A stretch of DNA of 64,000 bases, taken from assembly GCA_045105235.1 (NCBI GenBank), contig JBGCDH010000002.1, positions 1-64,000 of the forward strand, in the 5' to 3' direction. The notes beneath the pieces are model-generated. The model made no database searches. It saw only the letters and a program-made list of their open reading frames with translations, and was not told where the DNA came from. Position 1 is the first letter of the stretch; each line of letters begins with the position of its first letter. The position numbers and the translations under genes are program-made. Below are positions 14,814 to 23,739 of this stretch, piece after piece. Origin of the DNA: GCA-2684655 sp045105235. Lineage in GTDB: Bacteria > Planctomycetota > UBA1135 > UBA2386.

Positions 14814-16733
14814 ATGTCGCGACTTTTCCCATCTGCAGCGGCGGGCCTTGCGCTCGTATTCGCCACTTCTGTCTCGGCCCAGAACGTGCCGACGAACATC
14901 GTGATCGACACGGTGATCTCGTCCGGCCTGTCTGCGCCGATCGACTTCTGCTTCACGCCGGACGGCCGCACGCTAATCGCGAACCGCGCCGGCAGCGTCT
15001 CGGTCTACGCGGGCACCTCGCCGTCGACCGTCGGCAGCGTGCCTTCGGTGCAGTCGGGTGGCGAGCGCGGCCTGCTCAGCATTGAGGCCGACCCCGACTT
15101 CGCAACCAACGGCTACATCTACGTCTACTACTCCAGCTCGCAGGACACCTTCCTCAAGCTGGACCGCTACACGTGCACCGGCGATCTCGCCAACCCAGCG
15201 AGCACCAACCTGTCGTTTTCGTCGGCCTCGCGCCGCGCGATCCTGACGACGCTGCCGGACAGCCAGTTCAACCACAACGGCGGCTCGGCTCGCTTTGGCC
15301 CGGACGGCATGCTCTACCTGTCGATCGGCGACGACGCCATCAACTGCTCGGCGCAGAGCCTGACGTCCAAGCGCGGCTGTCTGCTGCGCATGAACGTCGC
15401 GGCTCTGACCTCGGCACCCAGCACGTCGGAGGCTTCCTATTCGCTGATCGATCCGGGCGACAACCCGAACAGCAGCAGCAACGGCTTTGACCAGCTCGTC
15501 ATCGCCAACGGCCTGCGCAACCCGTTCCGCATGGAGATCGACCAGGTCACCGGCAACTGCTACATCGGCGACGTCGGTCTCGGCACGGCCGAAGAATACA
15601 GCGAATACGTCTACAACCCCGGCGCGCTGACGCTCGTCAACTTCGGTTGGCCGTGGCGCGAAGGCTTCAACGGCGGTCCGTCCAACTGTGGCGGCGGCCA
15701 GCCCGCTGGTCTGGTCAACCCGATCGCCGCGGTGACGTCGGGCAACTGGAACTCGATCATGGGTGGCATGCGCTACCGCAATCAGGGTGGCCAGTTTGAC
15801 CTCGGTTCGTCCTACGAGGGCGACGCGTTCTACCTCGACTTCTTTAGCGGCGAGCTGCGTCGCATCACGCTGGTCGGCTCGACCTGGCAGGCAGCGCCGA
15901 GCGTTCCCGGCCAATCGGGCCTCAACTGGGGCACCGGCTTCCAGCGCGTGACGTCGATGCGTCAGGGGCCGGACGGCGCGATCTACTACTGCCAGAACAC
16001 CTCGACGAGCCCGTCGAGCGGCGGCACCCTCGAGCGCCTGCGTCAGCTCGGCCCGGTCGACAGTGTTGTTGCCGTCAGCGGCGACGACCAGGTCGGCATC
16101 TCGGGCGAGGTGTTTGCTCAACCGATTGTCGCGCGCGTGCTCGACAGCAACGGCGTCGCGATCCCCGGCGGCACGATCAACTTCTCGGTGACCGGCGGCA
16201 GCACGCTGTCGACGACCAACCCGGTCATCGCCGACGCCAACGGCGAAGCGCAGACCATCGTGACGGCGAGTGCGACAACGGGTGGTGCGCTGACGGTAAC
16301 CGCGGCGACGCCCGGTTCGCCCAACACCGCCTCGTTTGGCCTGTTTGCCCGCCGCCTCAACGCCGTCAAGGTCGCCGGTCCAACGACGACGCTGATCGTG
16401 CTGTCCGCGACCAACACGACCACGGCCCAGCCGGCGCAGATCCCCTACGTGGTGCTGATGTCCTACCCCGGTTCGCCGACGCTGCCGTCGCCGATCGGTG
16501 ACATCTGCACCGACCCGGGCTACGCGCTGACGCTGGTGCTCGAAGACGGCACCGGCGGCTTCGGTGGCGCGTCGTTCTCGGGAACGGGTGCCATCGGCAC
16601 GCCGAACAAGACCTGGCTCTACCAGAACGTGCCAAACTTCCTCGTGCAGGGCCAGCTGATGAGCTTCCAAGCCATCGGCTTCGACCCGGTCACGGGCTGG
16701 TTCCGGACCAACTGCGAACTCGAGCAGTTCTGA
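14814..16733 (+). CDS. Secreted PQQ-dependent sugar dehydrogenase (GSDH family) with Ig-like domain
   Basis: 639 residues. Signal peptide 1-22 (LALVFATSVSAQ). Residues ~25-410 are a six-bladed glucose/sorbosone dehydrogenase propeller: FCFTPDGRTLIANRAG, RGLLSIEADPDF, the key FNHNGGSARFGPDGMLYLSI, IGDD, ANGLRNPFRMEID and GDVG with a nearby EE. These match the PQQ and calcium-binding parts of the soluble glucose dehydrogenase family. Residues ~415-505 form a Big_1-like Ig domain (VSGDDQVGISGEVFAQPIVA). The C-terminal ~120 residues are unassigned. It would oxidise sugars outside the cytoplasm. A terminator follows at 16836. Confidence 0.88.
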   Translation: MSRLFPSAAAGLALVFATSVSAQNVPTNIVIDTVISSGLSAPIDFCFTPDGRTLIANRAGSVSVYAGTSPSTVGSVPSVQSGGERGLLSIEADPDFATNGYIYVYYSSSQDTFLKLDRYTCTGDLANPASTNLSFSSASRRAILTTLPDSQFNHNGGSARFGPDGMLYLSIGDDAINCSAQSLTSKRGCLLRMNVAALTSAPSTSEASYSLIDPGDNPNSSSNGFDQLVIANGLRNPFRMEIDQVTGNCYIGDVGLGTAEEYSEYVYNPGALTLVNFGWPWREGFNGGPSNCGGGQPAGLVNPIAAVTSGNWNSIMGGMRYRNQGGQFDLGSSYEGDAFYLDFFSGELRRITLVGSTWQAAPSVPGQSGLNWGTGFQRVTSMRQGPDGAIYYCQNTSTSPSSGGTLERLRQLGPVDSVVAVSGDDQVGISGEVFAQPIVARVLDSNGVAIPGGTINFSVTGGSTLSTTNPVIADANGEAQTIVTASATTGGALTVTAATPGSPNTASFGLFARRLNAVKVAGPTTTLIVLSATNTTTAQPAQIPYVVLMSYPGSPTLPSPIGDICTDPGYALTLVLEDGTGGFGGASFSGTGAIGTPNKTWLYQNVPNFLVQGQLMSFQAIGFDPVTGWFRTNCELEQF

Positions 16734-16835
16734 TCGAGATCGCCGGTTCGCTCGCGCGTTGGCGGCTGCTCACCTCGACCATGGGCTGGGGTGGCGGCAT
16801 GCCGGAGATGAGCGGGCCCTTAGCAGAGTGAAAAG

Positions 16836-16874
16836 CGGCGCCGAGCAACTGTGATTGCCCGGCGCCGTTTTTTT
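16836..16874 (+). terminator. Intrinsic terminator after the GSDH gene
   Basis: Arms CGGCGCCG at 16836-16843 and 16860-16867, 16-base loop, then seven T. On the other strand a shorter T-run (TTTT) follows, so it may also stop the convergent CNNM/CorC-type gene. Confidence 0.85.
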
Positions 16875-16930
16875 GTGGGGCCATCGTGGCGTGGGCAGCG
16901 AGGCCGAGCCGCCGCGACACCGAGCCGCGA

Positions 16931-18289
16931 TCAGTGCGCGCTGTTCTCGCTCGAAGCGTCCGGTTCACTCGAAGCCGACGTCAGCTGCATCCTGATCTTG
17001 GTCGCGCGCGCTCCGGCAACTTCGAGAACTTCCGCCGTCGCGCCGGGCAGCGTGACCTTGTCGCCGACATCCGGCACACGTTCGAGGGCCTCGGTGAGCA
17101 GGCCCGAGATGGTGTCGACATCGACGCCCTTTAGATCGAGGTTGAGGCGCTGGTTGACCTTGGCGATGGCGACGCGGCCGTCGAGCAAGAACTCGCCGCT
17201 CTCCTGCGGCACGATGGTCTTTTCGACATTGTCGAACTCGTCGTCGACGGCGCCGACGATTTGTTCGACGACGTTGTCGAGCGTGACCAGGCCGGTCATG
17301 GTGCCGTGCTCGTCGACGACAAACGCGAGGTGGTTGTGGCTTGCCTGAAAGTGCCGCAGGAGACGGCTGATCGGCATCGACTCGGACACGGTTTGCGGCG
17401 GCCGCATCAGGCCGCGCACGTCGCCGGGGCTTGCGGTCTGGCTTTCGGATCCCGTTTGGCCTTCGGATGCGACCAGGTCCTTGATGTGCAGGACGCCAAC
17501 GATGCGGTCCAACGAGCCTTCGCAGACCGGGTAGCGCGTGTGCTTGGTGCGCTGCACGAGCTGCAGGCACTGCGCGCGCGTCGCGTCGGCGTCGACCCAG
17601 ACGATCTCGCGGCGCGGCAGCATGACGCGACGACAGAGCATGTCATCAAACTCAAACACCGCGTGCAGCAGTCGATCCTCCGTGGGGCTGAGCACGCCGC
17701 GCACGCGAGCCTGCCGCATCATCGCGCGGATCTCATCCTCGGAGTGATCTTCGTCGTGGCCCGAGCCGGCCTCGATGCCAAAGCGCGCCAGCACAAAACT
17801 GGTCGTCGCGCTCAGTGCTGCGAGCAGCGGGTAGGTCATCACGTAGAAGGCGCGCAGCGGTGGCGATAGCGGCAGTGCGACCTTCTCCGCGGTGCGGATC
17901 GCCATGATCTTGGGCACCTGCTCGCCGGCGACGAGGTGTAGGGCCGTGATGGTCGTAAACGCAATCGCGAAGCCGACGCCGTGCAGCAGCGCCTGCGATT
18001 CGACGCCGAGCCACGCCAGGGCGGGTTCGACGAGGCGTGCAAAAGCTGGCTCACCAACCCAGCCCAGCGCGAGCGAGGCCATCGTGATGCCCAGCTGGCA
18101 GGCGGCGAGGGAGCCGTCGAGGCGCTGCATCAGCCACAGCGTGTGCTTCGCAAACGGCCGTTCCTCCGCGACCATCTGCTCGAGCCGCGAGACGCGCGTC
18201 TTGATCAGCGCAAACTCGACCGCGACGAAGTAGCCGTTGATTGCGACCAGCAGCAGGGCGGTCAGTACGTAGAGCAGATTGTCGAGCAT
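16931..18289 (-). CDS. CNNM/CorC-type (HlyC/CorC) membrane protein with CBS pair
   Basis: 452 residues from ATG 18289 (MLDNLLYVLTALLLVAINGY). Residues ~1-190 are the CNNM (DUF21) membrane domain with VAVEFALIKTRVSRLEQM, ACQLGITMASLALGWVGEPA and AGEQVPKIMAIRTAEKVALP. Residues ~205-345 are two CBS motifs (MLPRREIVWVDADATRAQC, TRYPVCEGSLDRIVGVLHIK, LAFVVDEHGTMTGLVTLDNV, VEQIVGAVDDEFD). Residues ~360-440 are the CorC_HlyC domain (FLLDGRVAIAKVNQRLNLDL). Such proteins move or regulate Mg2+ or other cations. The C-terminus is Ser/Glu-rich. It ends convergent to the GSDH gene with the terminator between them. Confidence 0.92.
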   Translation of the reverse strand: MLDNLLYVLTALLLVAINGYFVAVEFALIKTRVSRLEQMVAEERPFAKHTLWLMQRLDGSLAACQLGITMASLALGWVGEPAFARLVEPALAWLGVESQALLHGVGFAIAFTTITALHLVAGEQVPKIMAIRTAEKVALPLSPPLRAFYVMTYPLLAALSATTSFVLARFGIEAGSGHDEDHSEDEIRAMMRQARVRGVLSPTEDRLLHAVFEFDDMLCRRVMLPRREIVWVDADATRAQCLQLVQRTKHTRYPVCEGSLDRIVGVLHIKDLVASEGQTGSESQTASPGDVRGLMRPPQTVSESMPISRLLRHFQASHNHLAFVVDEHGTMTGLVTLDNVVEQIVGAVDDEFDNVEKTIVPQESGEFLLDGRVAIAKVNQRLNLDLKGVDVDTISGLLTEALERVPDVGDKVTLPGATAEVLEVAGARATKIRMQLTSASSEPDASSENSAH

Positions 18290-18391
18290 GGTGGCATCCG
18301 TGTGCGCTCGGAGGCGCGGCACACCTGCTGAGATACACGCTCGGTGGCCCGGTTGCGAACCGGGCCGGCATGAACGATGCGTCCGAGCATC

Positions 18392-18860
18392 TTAGTATGC
18401 GCCGAGGCGGCAGGCGATGCCGTTGCTCGTGTGCGTCGCGGTCCACCCCAGCGCGCCACGCCGACATCCGAGGGCAGCCCCGCCGAAGTAAAGGTGGGCA
18501 GGATTCGCATCGCGGCTACGCGGCCGGGCGCACCGCTGCCGAGGCTCGACCACGCTTGGCCATCCCAGCGCGCGATGTTTGCGGCGTTGCTGCTGCCGCC
18601 CGGTGGGCCGCCGCCAATCGTGGCGAACGAGCCGCCGGCGATCAGGTCGCCATTGGCAAGTGCCAGCAGGGTGTTCACGGTGCCGTCCGGTCCGCCGCTC
18701 AGCGGCTGCCAATCGGTGCCGTCGAAAACGTGCACGTTGCTGCTCGGTAGCATTCCGGCTGCCGCGAGAACGGCGACCAGGTTTGGTTCGCTGGCTGCCA
18801 GGCCGCGATGTCGGCAACGGCTTGGCTGCCGGCGACGGTGAAGCGGCCTGCGGCGGCGAT
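18392..18860 (-). pseudogene. Remnant of a secreted propeller-repeat gene
   Basis: Pieces of the same WDG-type repeat as in the ThuA/propeller gene at 7261-9468 appear in shifting frames. GRFTVAGSQAVADIAAWQPA is in one frame. NVHVFDGTDWQPLSGGPDG, LALANGDLIAGGSFATIGGG and ANIARWDGQAWSSLGSG are in a second. A possible end (TATHTSNGIACRLGAY, stop at 18392) is in a third. At least two frameshifts are needed, and no signal peptide or start is recognisable upstream. I read it as a decayed or mis-sequenced copy of a secreted beta-propeller protein. Confidence 0.6.
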
Positions 18861-19404
18861 GCTCGCTGGCACCGGTCTGCTCCGTCGGGGTCCCAGGGCG
18901 TGCTGGCCCGGACTCCTGCGAAGCTGTCGAAGCTCTACACGCCCGGTATGCGAGCCAGCGATGTCCATTCGAGTGCCGGTGGGCACTGTGCCGGGGAGCT
19001 CGCGGCGATGGCGGCGGCAGACGAGCTCCTGGCGGTGTTGGCTCTCATGCCGGCTGCATCGGGCGGAGGGACTCGGCGACTCGAGCTGGCCTGAGGCTGG
19101 CAGGGCCCCATATTCTGATGGACCGTATGTGGGTGGGGCTTGCGGGCAGGATGTGAGACCATTTTCGCCTTCCGCGGGCGGCGGAAGCTGTTGTGCGGGC
19201 CTTCGCGGAGGCGCTCGCCGGCACCGCCGCGCGTCGCTGCGAGGCCTCCGCTGCAAGAACAGCCCGCCGCGCCCTTGACCCTCAAGGCTCAGGTCCGCAC
19301 AATCCTCGCCCCAATTCCCGCGGGCGCTCTGCCGCGGGGAGACCCACGTGAGGCTGGCTGCTGGCTCACATCCCGCGCCCTCTGCACTCCCTTTCTCTTC
19401 GCTG
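18861..19404. other. Intergenic stretch before glmU
   Basis: No supported gene. Open frames here lack domain-like composition and start signals. The upstream part may hold more of the decayed propeller gene. The downstream part is the leader and promoter region of the glmU block; no clear Shine-Dalgarno site precedes the glmU ATG. Confidence 0.35.
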
Positions 19405-20757
19405 ATGTCAACCCGACCGCTGGCCGTAATCTGCCTCGCCGCCGGCATGGGCAAGCGCACCAAAGTGCGTATGCCCAAGGTGTTGCTGCCGGTTTGTGGC
19501 CGCTCGCTGGCGGAGTCGGCGCTGCTCGCTGCCGCCAAGCTGAAGCCGCAGCGCACCGTAGTCGTGCTGCACAACCAGATGGCGATGGTTCAGGCCGCGC
19601 TTGAGAAGTCGCTCGGTGGGTCGCCTGATGGGCAACCTGGCGGGCACTTTGCCCACCTCGCGTTTGTCGACCAGGGCAAGCCAAATGGCACCGGCCATGC
19701 GGTGCAGGTCGCGATGGACGCGCTGGACGGCTTCGTCGGCGACGTGGTTGTCATCTACGGCGACATGCCGTTGATGTCGACCGAGACGCTGCGCGAGCTG
19801 ATCGAGCTGCGCGCGGGCGATCAACAGGTGGGAGGCGACGACGCGCCGTGCTCGGCACTGACGGCCTACCCAGGTGACGCCAACGGCTTTGGCCGCATCC
19901 TGCGCAACGAAGAAGGGCACTTCGTCGGCATCCGTGAGCAGAAGGACTGCTCGCCGGAAGAGGATGCGATCGATGAGGTCAACTGCGGCTTCTACTGCTT
20001 TGACAGCGAGCGGCTGCGGCCGGCATTGGCCAACCTCAAGCCCAACAACGCCCAGGGTGAACTCTACCTGACGGACGTCATCGCCGACTTCGTCGAGGGG
20101 GGCGCCATCCTGCCGACTCTCGAGTCCGGCGACCTCGCCGAAGTGCTTGGCGTCAACTCGCTGGTGGACCTGGCCGAAGTCCAGGCCATCACCCAAGAGC
20201 GCATTCTGATGCAGCACCTGCTCAACGGCGTGCGTATTGTCGATCCGGCAGCTACCTGGATCGACCACGACGTCGAGATTGGCAGCGATACGGTGATCCT
20301 GCCGAGCACCGTGATCGGCAAGGGCTGCAAGATCGGCAGCGGCTGCGAAGTCGGTCCATTCGCCCATCTGCGGCAAAACACCGTGCTCGAGGACGGTGCC
20401 GCGATCGGCAACTTTGTCGAGGTCAAGAAGAGCCGCATCGGCAAGGGTGCCAAAGCCAAGCACCTCACCTACCTGGGCGATGCCGAAGTGGGGGCCAAGG
20501 CCAACATCGGTTGCGGCACGATCACCGCCAACTACGACGGCGTAAATAAGCACCTGACCAAGATCGGCGAGCGCGCGTTCATCGGCAGCGGCACGGTGCT
20601 GTGTGCGCCGGCCGAGGTCGGCGACGATGCGATGACGGCGGCTGGCGCGATCGTCAAGCCAGGCACGCACATCAAAAACGCGGAGCTGTGGCTCGGCGTG
20701 CCGGCGCGCTACGTCAAGCAGCGCGTCTTGCAGCAGCGCAGTGGAGTCAAATCATGA
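19405..20757 (+). CDS. glmU: Bifunctional UDP-N-acetylglucosamine pyrophosphorylase / GlcN-1-P acetyltransferase (GlmU)
   Basis: 450 residues from ATG 19405 (MSTRPLAVICLAAG). The uridylyltransferase half has LAAGMGKRTKVRMPKVLLPV (nucleotide-binding loop), NGTGHAVQVA, YGDMPLMSTETL and NGFGRILRNEEGHFVGIREQ. The C-terminal half is a left-handed beta-helix of hexapeptide repeats with the acetyltransferase signatures NFVEVKKSRIGKGAKAKHLT, YLGDAEVGAKANIGCGTITA and NYDG. GlmU makes UDP-GlcNAc for peptidoglycan and lipid A in the cytoplasm. It is the first gene of the housekeeping run and overlaps prs by 4 bases (ATGA). Confidence 0.95.
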   Translation: MSTRPLAVICLAAGMGKRTKVRMPKVLLPVCGRSLAESALLAAAKLKPQRTVVVLHNQMAMVQAALEKSLGGSPDGQPGGHFAHLAFVDQGKPNGTGHAVQVAMDALDGFVGDVVVIYGDMPLMSTETLRELIELRAGDQQVGGDDAPCSALTAYPGDANGFGRILRNEEGHFVGIREQKDCSPEEDAIDEVNCGFYCFDSERLRPALANLKPNNAQGELYLTDVIADFVEGGAILPTLESGDLAEVLGVNSLVDLAEVQAITQERILMQHLLNGVRIVDPAATWIDHDVEIGSDTVILPSTVIGKGCKIGSGCEVGPFAHLRQNTVLEDGAAIGNFVEVKKSRIGKGAKAKHLTYLGDAEVGAKANIGCGTITANYDGVNKHLTKIGERAFIGSGTVLCAPAEVGDDAMTAAGAIVKPGTHIKNAELWLGVPARYVKQRVLQQRSGVKS

Positions 20758-21707
20758 GGATGCGCGGCGAACGCCTTCGTGTGTTTAGCGGCACGGCGCA
20801 CCCGCGTCTGGCGCAGGACATCTGTTCGTTCATGGGGGTGCCGCTCGGCGCTGCGTCGATGCCGCGGTTCCCGGATGGCGAGATCAACCTCAAGCTCGAG
20901 TGCGATGTGCGCGGGGCCGACGTTTTCGTCGTGCAGCCGACGTGCCCGCCGGTGCACGACCACCTGTTTGAGCTGCTGAGCTTTGCCGACTGCCTGCGAC
21001 GCGCGTCGGCGGATCGCATCACGGCGGTGATTCCCTACTTCGGCTACGCCCGCAAGGACCGCAAGGACGAGGGGCGCGTGCCGATCAACGCCAAGCTCGT
21101 CGCCAACCTGCTGGCGACTGCTGGCTATCACCGCGTGGTCACGGTGGACCTGCACGCGGCGCAGATCCAGGGCTTCTTCGACATTCCCGTCGATCACCTG
21201 TTTGCGCGGCCGGTGATGATCGAGCGCGTGCGCCAGCTCGGCGCCAAGAACATCAAGATCGTCTCGCCGGACATCGGCGGCACCAAGCTTGCCCGCGCCT
21301 ACGCCAAGGATCTCGATTGCGACCTGGCCATCATCGACAAGCGCCGCATCAGCGGCGAGAAGACGGTCATCGAAAACATGATCGGCGAGGTCGAGGGCCA
21401 CGACGTGCTGCTCGTCGACGACATGGTTTCGACCGGCGGCTCGATTGTCGACGCGGCCCGAATCGTCAAAGAGAAGGGCGCCAACAAGGTCTTCTTGGTC
21501 GCGACGCACGGCGTGCTTGCCGGCAACGCGGTCGAGCGCCTCAACAATGCTCCCGTCGAGAAGATCCTCTTCGCCGACACCATTCCGCTGCCAGACGAAA
21601 AACTGCAGCGGCTCGAAGTCTGTTCGATGGCGCAGCTGCTCGCACGCGCCATCGACCGTATCCACCGCAGCGAGAGCGTCAGCAAGTTGTTCGAGAGCGA
21701 ACGCTGA
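20754..21707 (+). CDS. prs: Ribose-phosphate pyrophosphokinase (PRPP synthetase)
   Basis: 317 residues, the usual length. Seen: LRVFSGTAHPRLAQDI, the PRFPDGEINLKLECDVRGAD segment, ATP-site YFGYARKDRKDEGRVPI, the metal-binding VVTVDLHAAQIQGFFDIP, SPDIGGTKLARAYA, and the PRPP loop VLLVDDMVSTGGSI. It converts ribose-5-phosphate and ATP to PRPP for nucleotide, His and Trp synthesis. The start ATG at 20754 overlaps the glmU stop, as glmU and prs often do in bacteria, which implies translational coupling. Confidence 0.96.
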   Translation: MRMRGERLRVFSGTAHPRLAQDICSFMGVPLGAASMPRFPDGEINLKLECDVRGADVFVVQPTCPPVHDHLFELLSFADCLRRASADRITAVIPYFGYARKDRKDEGRVPINAKLVANLLATAGYHRVVTVDLHAAQIQGFFDIPVDHLFARPVMIERVRQLGAKNIKIVSPDIGGTKLARAYAKDLDCDLAIIDKRRISGEKTVIENMIGEVEGHDVLLVDDMVSTGGSIVDAARIVKEKGANKVFLVATHGVLAGNAVERLNNAPVEKILFADTIPLPDEKLQRLEVCSMAQLLARAIDRIHRSESVSKLFESER

Positions 21708-21764
21708 GCCCAATCGCACCCCGCACTATCCGTTCGCAGTAGAGACTCGCAGAGAGATATCGTC

Positions 21765-22349
21765 ATGAAAGTCGCCAAGATGAAGGCCGAGCGTCGCACC
21801 GCGCTCGGGCGCAACCAGATCCAAAAGTTGCGCGTCGAAGGTTGGATGCCCGCAGTCTTGTATGGCGGCGAAGGCAAAGAGCCCGTGTCGCTGCAGATCT
21901 CCGAGTGGGAGCTGGACCAGCACATCGGCGCGCGCCACAAGGTTTACGATCTCGTGATCGACGGCCAGCACGAGTCGGCGTTCCTGCAGGACGTTGCCTG
22001 GAAGGCGGTCAATGACCGCCCGCTGCACGCGGACTTCCTTCGCATCGACCTCAACAAGCCGCTCGAGGCAGAGCTTGAGATCACGCTGATCGGCCACCCG
22101 GCCGGCCTGTCGAAGGGCGGTGCCCTGGCCAAGGACAACCTCAAGATCCGCATCAGCGCCCTTCCGGTCGCTCTGCCGGAGGCCTTTGAGCTCAACATCA
22201 GCGCCCTCAACGTCGGCGATTCGCTGTCTGCCAAGGATCTAAAGCTGCCGGAGGGCGTTTCGCTCGTCACCGACGGCGAAATGATGATCTGTCACGTGAC
22301 TGGCGGCAAGGCCAGCGCCGACGACGAAGACGAGGACGGCGACAGCTAG
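21765..22349 (+). CDS. rplY: 50S ribosomal protein L25 (Ctc form)
   Basis: 194 residues, the long L25/Ctc form with an N-terminal 5S-rRNA-binding domain (KMKAERRTALGRNQIQKLRV, PAVLYGGEGKEPVSLQI) and a C-terminal beta domain (LHADFLRIDLNKPLEAELEI, then IGHPAGLSKGGALAKDNL). The acidic end (ADDEDEDGDS) is common in this form. AGAGAGA lies upstream of the ATG. The order prs-rplY-pth is a frequently conserved neighbourhood. Confidence 0.94.
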   Translation: MKVAKMKAERRTALGRNQIQKLRVEGWMPAVLYGGEGKEPVSLQISEWELDQHIGARHKVYDLVIDGQHESAFLQDVAWKAVNDRPLHADFLRIDLNKPLEAELEITLIGHPAGLSKGGALAKDNLKIRISALPVALPEAFELNISALNVGDSLSAKDLKLPEGVSLVTDGEMMICHVTGGKASADDEDEDGDS

Positions 22350-22356
22350 CTGGGAT

Positions 22357-22400
22357 CGGGCGGCAGGGGCTGGCCGTTGGGCTTGTTCCGGTGCCGCCCG
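22357..22400. terminator. Inverted repeat between rplY and pth
   Basis: CGGGCGGCA at 22357-22365 pairs perfectly with TGCCGCCCG at 22392-22400, loop 26 bases. No T-run follows, so it may be an attenuator, an RNA processing site or a factor-dependent terminator rather than an intrinsic one. Confidence 0.4.
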
Positions 22401-22432
22401 CTCGCTAGCCTGTTTCCCCCTCCAACTCCCCA

Positions 22433-23131
22433 ATGGGTTGGCATCGGATCGCAATCGGCATCGGCAACCCCGGTGACGAATACGTCTCCACCCGGCACAA
22501 CGTCGGGTTCATGGTGCTGGACCTTCTTGCGGAGAAGCAGGGACTGTCCTTCGCACGGCTGGAGCGCAAGGGGCCAGATGGCTCCAAGCTCTTTTCGGGC
22601 AAGGTCAAAGCGCAGGTTTGTGAAGGCCGCAGCAAGGGACGCGCGTTCCTGTTGGCCAAACCGCAAACCTACGTCAATCTGACTGGCGAAGTTGCCGCTC
22701 CGCTGCTGCGGGCGGCCAAGCGCGGGCCAGATTCGCTCTTTGTAATCGTAGATGACCTGAACCTACCGCTGGGCCGGATGCGACTCCGGCCGTCGGGGAG
22801 TGCAGGGGGCCATAACGGCCTCAAATCCGTCGAGCAGATGCTGCAGACGGCCGCATACCCCCGTCTCCGTCTCGGTATCGGACCATCTGTGTCTTCGGAC
22901 CCCGCGGATTCTTCGGCGGGGAGCGAGGGCGACAGTTCCGAGGGACATAAGAAGCCAGCCCCCAAAGCAGCTCCCATTCGGGGCCGCGATTGGCCTGACT
23001 TCGTCCTGGCTCCCTTCCTCCCGGAGGAACAGGAGGTTCTCGGTCGCGTTTTGGTGCGTGCCGCCGACTGCGTTCAGCAGTGGCTCGGTGGTGCGGATCT
23101 CCAATCCCTCATGGGAACCTTCAACAATTAA
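22433..23131 (+). CDS. pth: Peptidyl-tRNA hydrolase with a low-complexity insertion
   Basis: 232 residues, longer than the usual ~190. Active-site features: IGIGNPGDEYVSTRHNVGFM (Asn and catalytic His), KPQTYVNLTGEVAAPLL, VIVDDLNLPLGRMRLRPSGS and SAGGHNGLKSVEQML. After RLRLGIGPSVSSD comes a ~25-residue Ser/Glu/Lys insertion (DSSAGSEGDSSEGHKK) before DFVLAPFLPEE. The enzyme frees tRNA from peptidyl-tRNA that drops off ribosomes. ATG 22433 has no strong Shine-Dalgarno site. The insertion is in a surface loop by position and probably not part of the active site. Confidence 0.94.
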   Translation: MGWHRIAIGIGNPGDEYVSTRHNVGFMVLDLLAEKQGLSFARLERKGPDGSKLFSGKVKAQVCEGRSKGRAFLLAKPQTYVNLTGEVAAPLLRAAKRGPDSLFVIVDDLNLPLGRMRLRPSGSAGGHNGLKSVEQMLQTAAYPRLRLGIGPSVSSDPADSSAGSEGDSSEGHKKPAPKAAPIRGRDWPDFVLAPFLPEEQEVLGRVLVRAADCVQQWLGGADLQSLMGTFNN

Positions 23132-23184
23132 CCGGATGGTCGGCACGCGCCGGCCGCATCGGGCTCTGCCCGGGAGAATACGAT

Positions 23185-23739
23185 TTGACTACTCGCGCCC
23201 GCACCTATGAGTGCATGTGCCTGCTCGACAACCGAGAGGTACGCAAGGGTTGGGAGCCGCTGAAAGAAGCGGTTGCCGGCCTGTTCTCGAAGCATGACTG
23301 CAAGGTCCTCAGCAGCCGCCGCTGGGAAGAGCGTCGCCTCGCCTACCCGATCAACGGGCAGAACCGTGGCACCTACCTGCTGGTCTACTTCACCTCGGAC
23401 ACGCAGGTGATGCCTGGCCTTCGTCGTGAGCTCGAGTTTCACGAGCCGATGCTGCGCTACATGATCCTGGACTGCGACGAGGTCCCAGAAGAGGCGCACC
23501 AGCCGGAGGAAGAGTTCGACGTCAACGCGATCCCTGAGGATGACGCGCCGGACGTGGAAGAAGAGCCGGAAGAAGAGAAGGCCGAAGAGGCCAAATCCGA
23601 AGAGGCCAAGCCCGAAGGCGAAGCTGCCGAAGGCGGCGAAGCTGCGAAGGCGGAAGAAGGCACGGCTGCGGAAGGCACGGCTGCGGAAGGCAAGCCCGAA
23701 GAGTCGGCCGAGAGCGGATCTGAGGAGGCCAAGCAATGA
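23185..23739 (+). CDS. rpsF: 30S ribosomal protein S6 with long acidic tail
   Basis: 184 residues from TTG 23185, chosen because GGAG lies 9 bases upstream and the read-through gives TTRARTYECMCLLDNREVRK, matching the normal S6 start. The S6 fold runs to ~residue 105 (VLSSRRWEERRLAYPINGQN, GTYLLVYFTSDTQV, LELHEP-like ELEFHEPMLRYMIL). The last ~75 residues are almost only Glu, Ala, Lys and Gly (EEEPEEEKAEEAKSEEAKPE). S6 binds S18 in the small-subunit platform. The stop overlaps the rpsR start (ATGA). No ssb gene lies between rpsF and rpsR, although many bacteria have one there. Confidence 0.93.
   Translation: MTTRARTYECMCLLDNREVRKGWEPLKEAVAGLFSKHDCKVLSSRRWEERRLAYPINGQNRGTYLLVYFTSDTQVMPGLRRELEFHEPMLRYMILDCDEVPEEAHQPEEEFDVNAIPEDDAPDVEEEPEEEKAEEAKSEEAKPEGEAAEGGEAAKAEEGTAAEGTAAEGKPEESAESGSEEAKQ

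Noticed and set aside
14973..16670. A 565-codon minus-strand frame opposite the GSDH gene
   Set aside because: Shadow of the codon pattern of the real gene; Arg/Val/Ala-rich composition and no recognisable start or motif.
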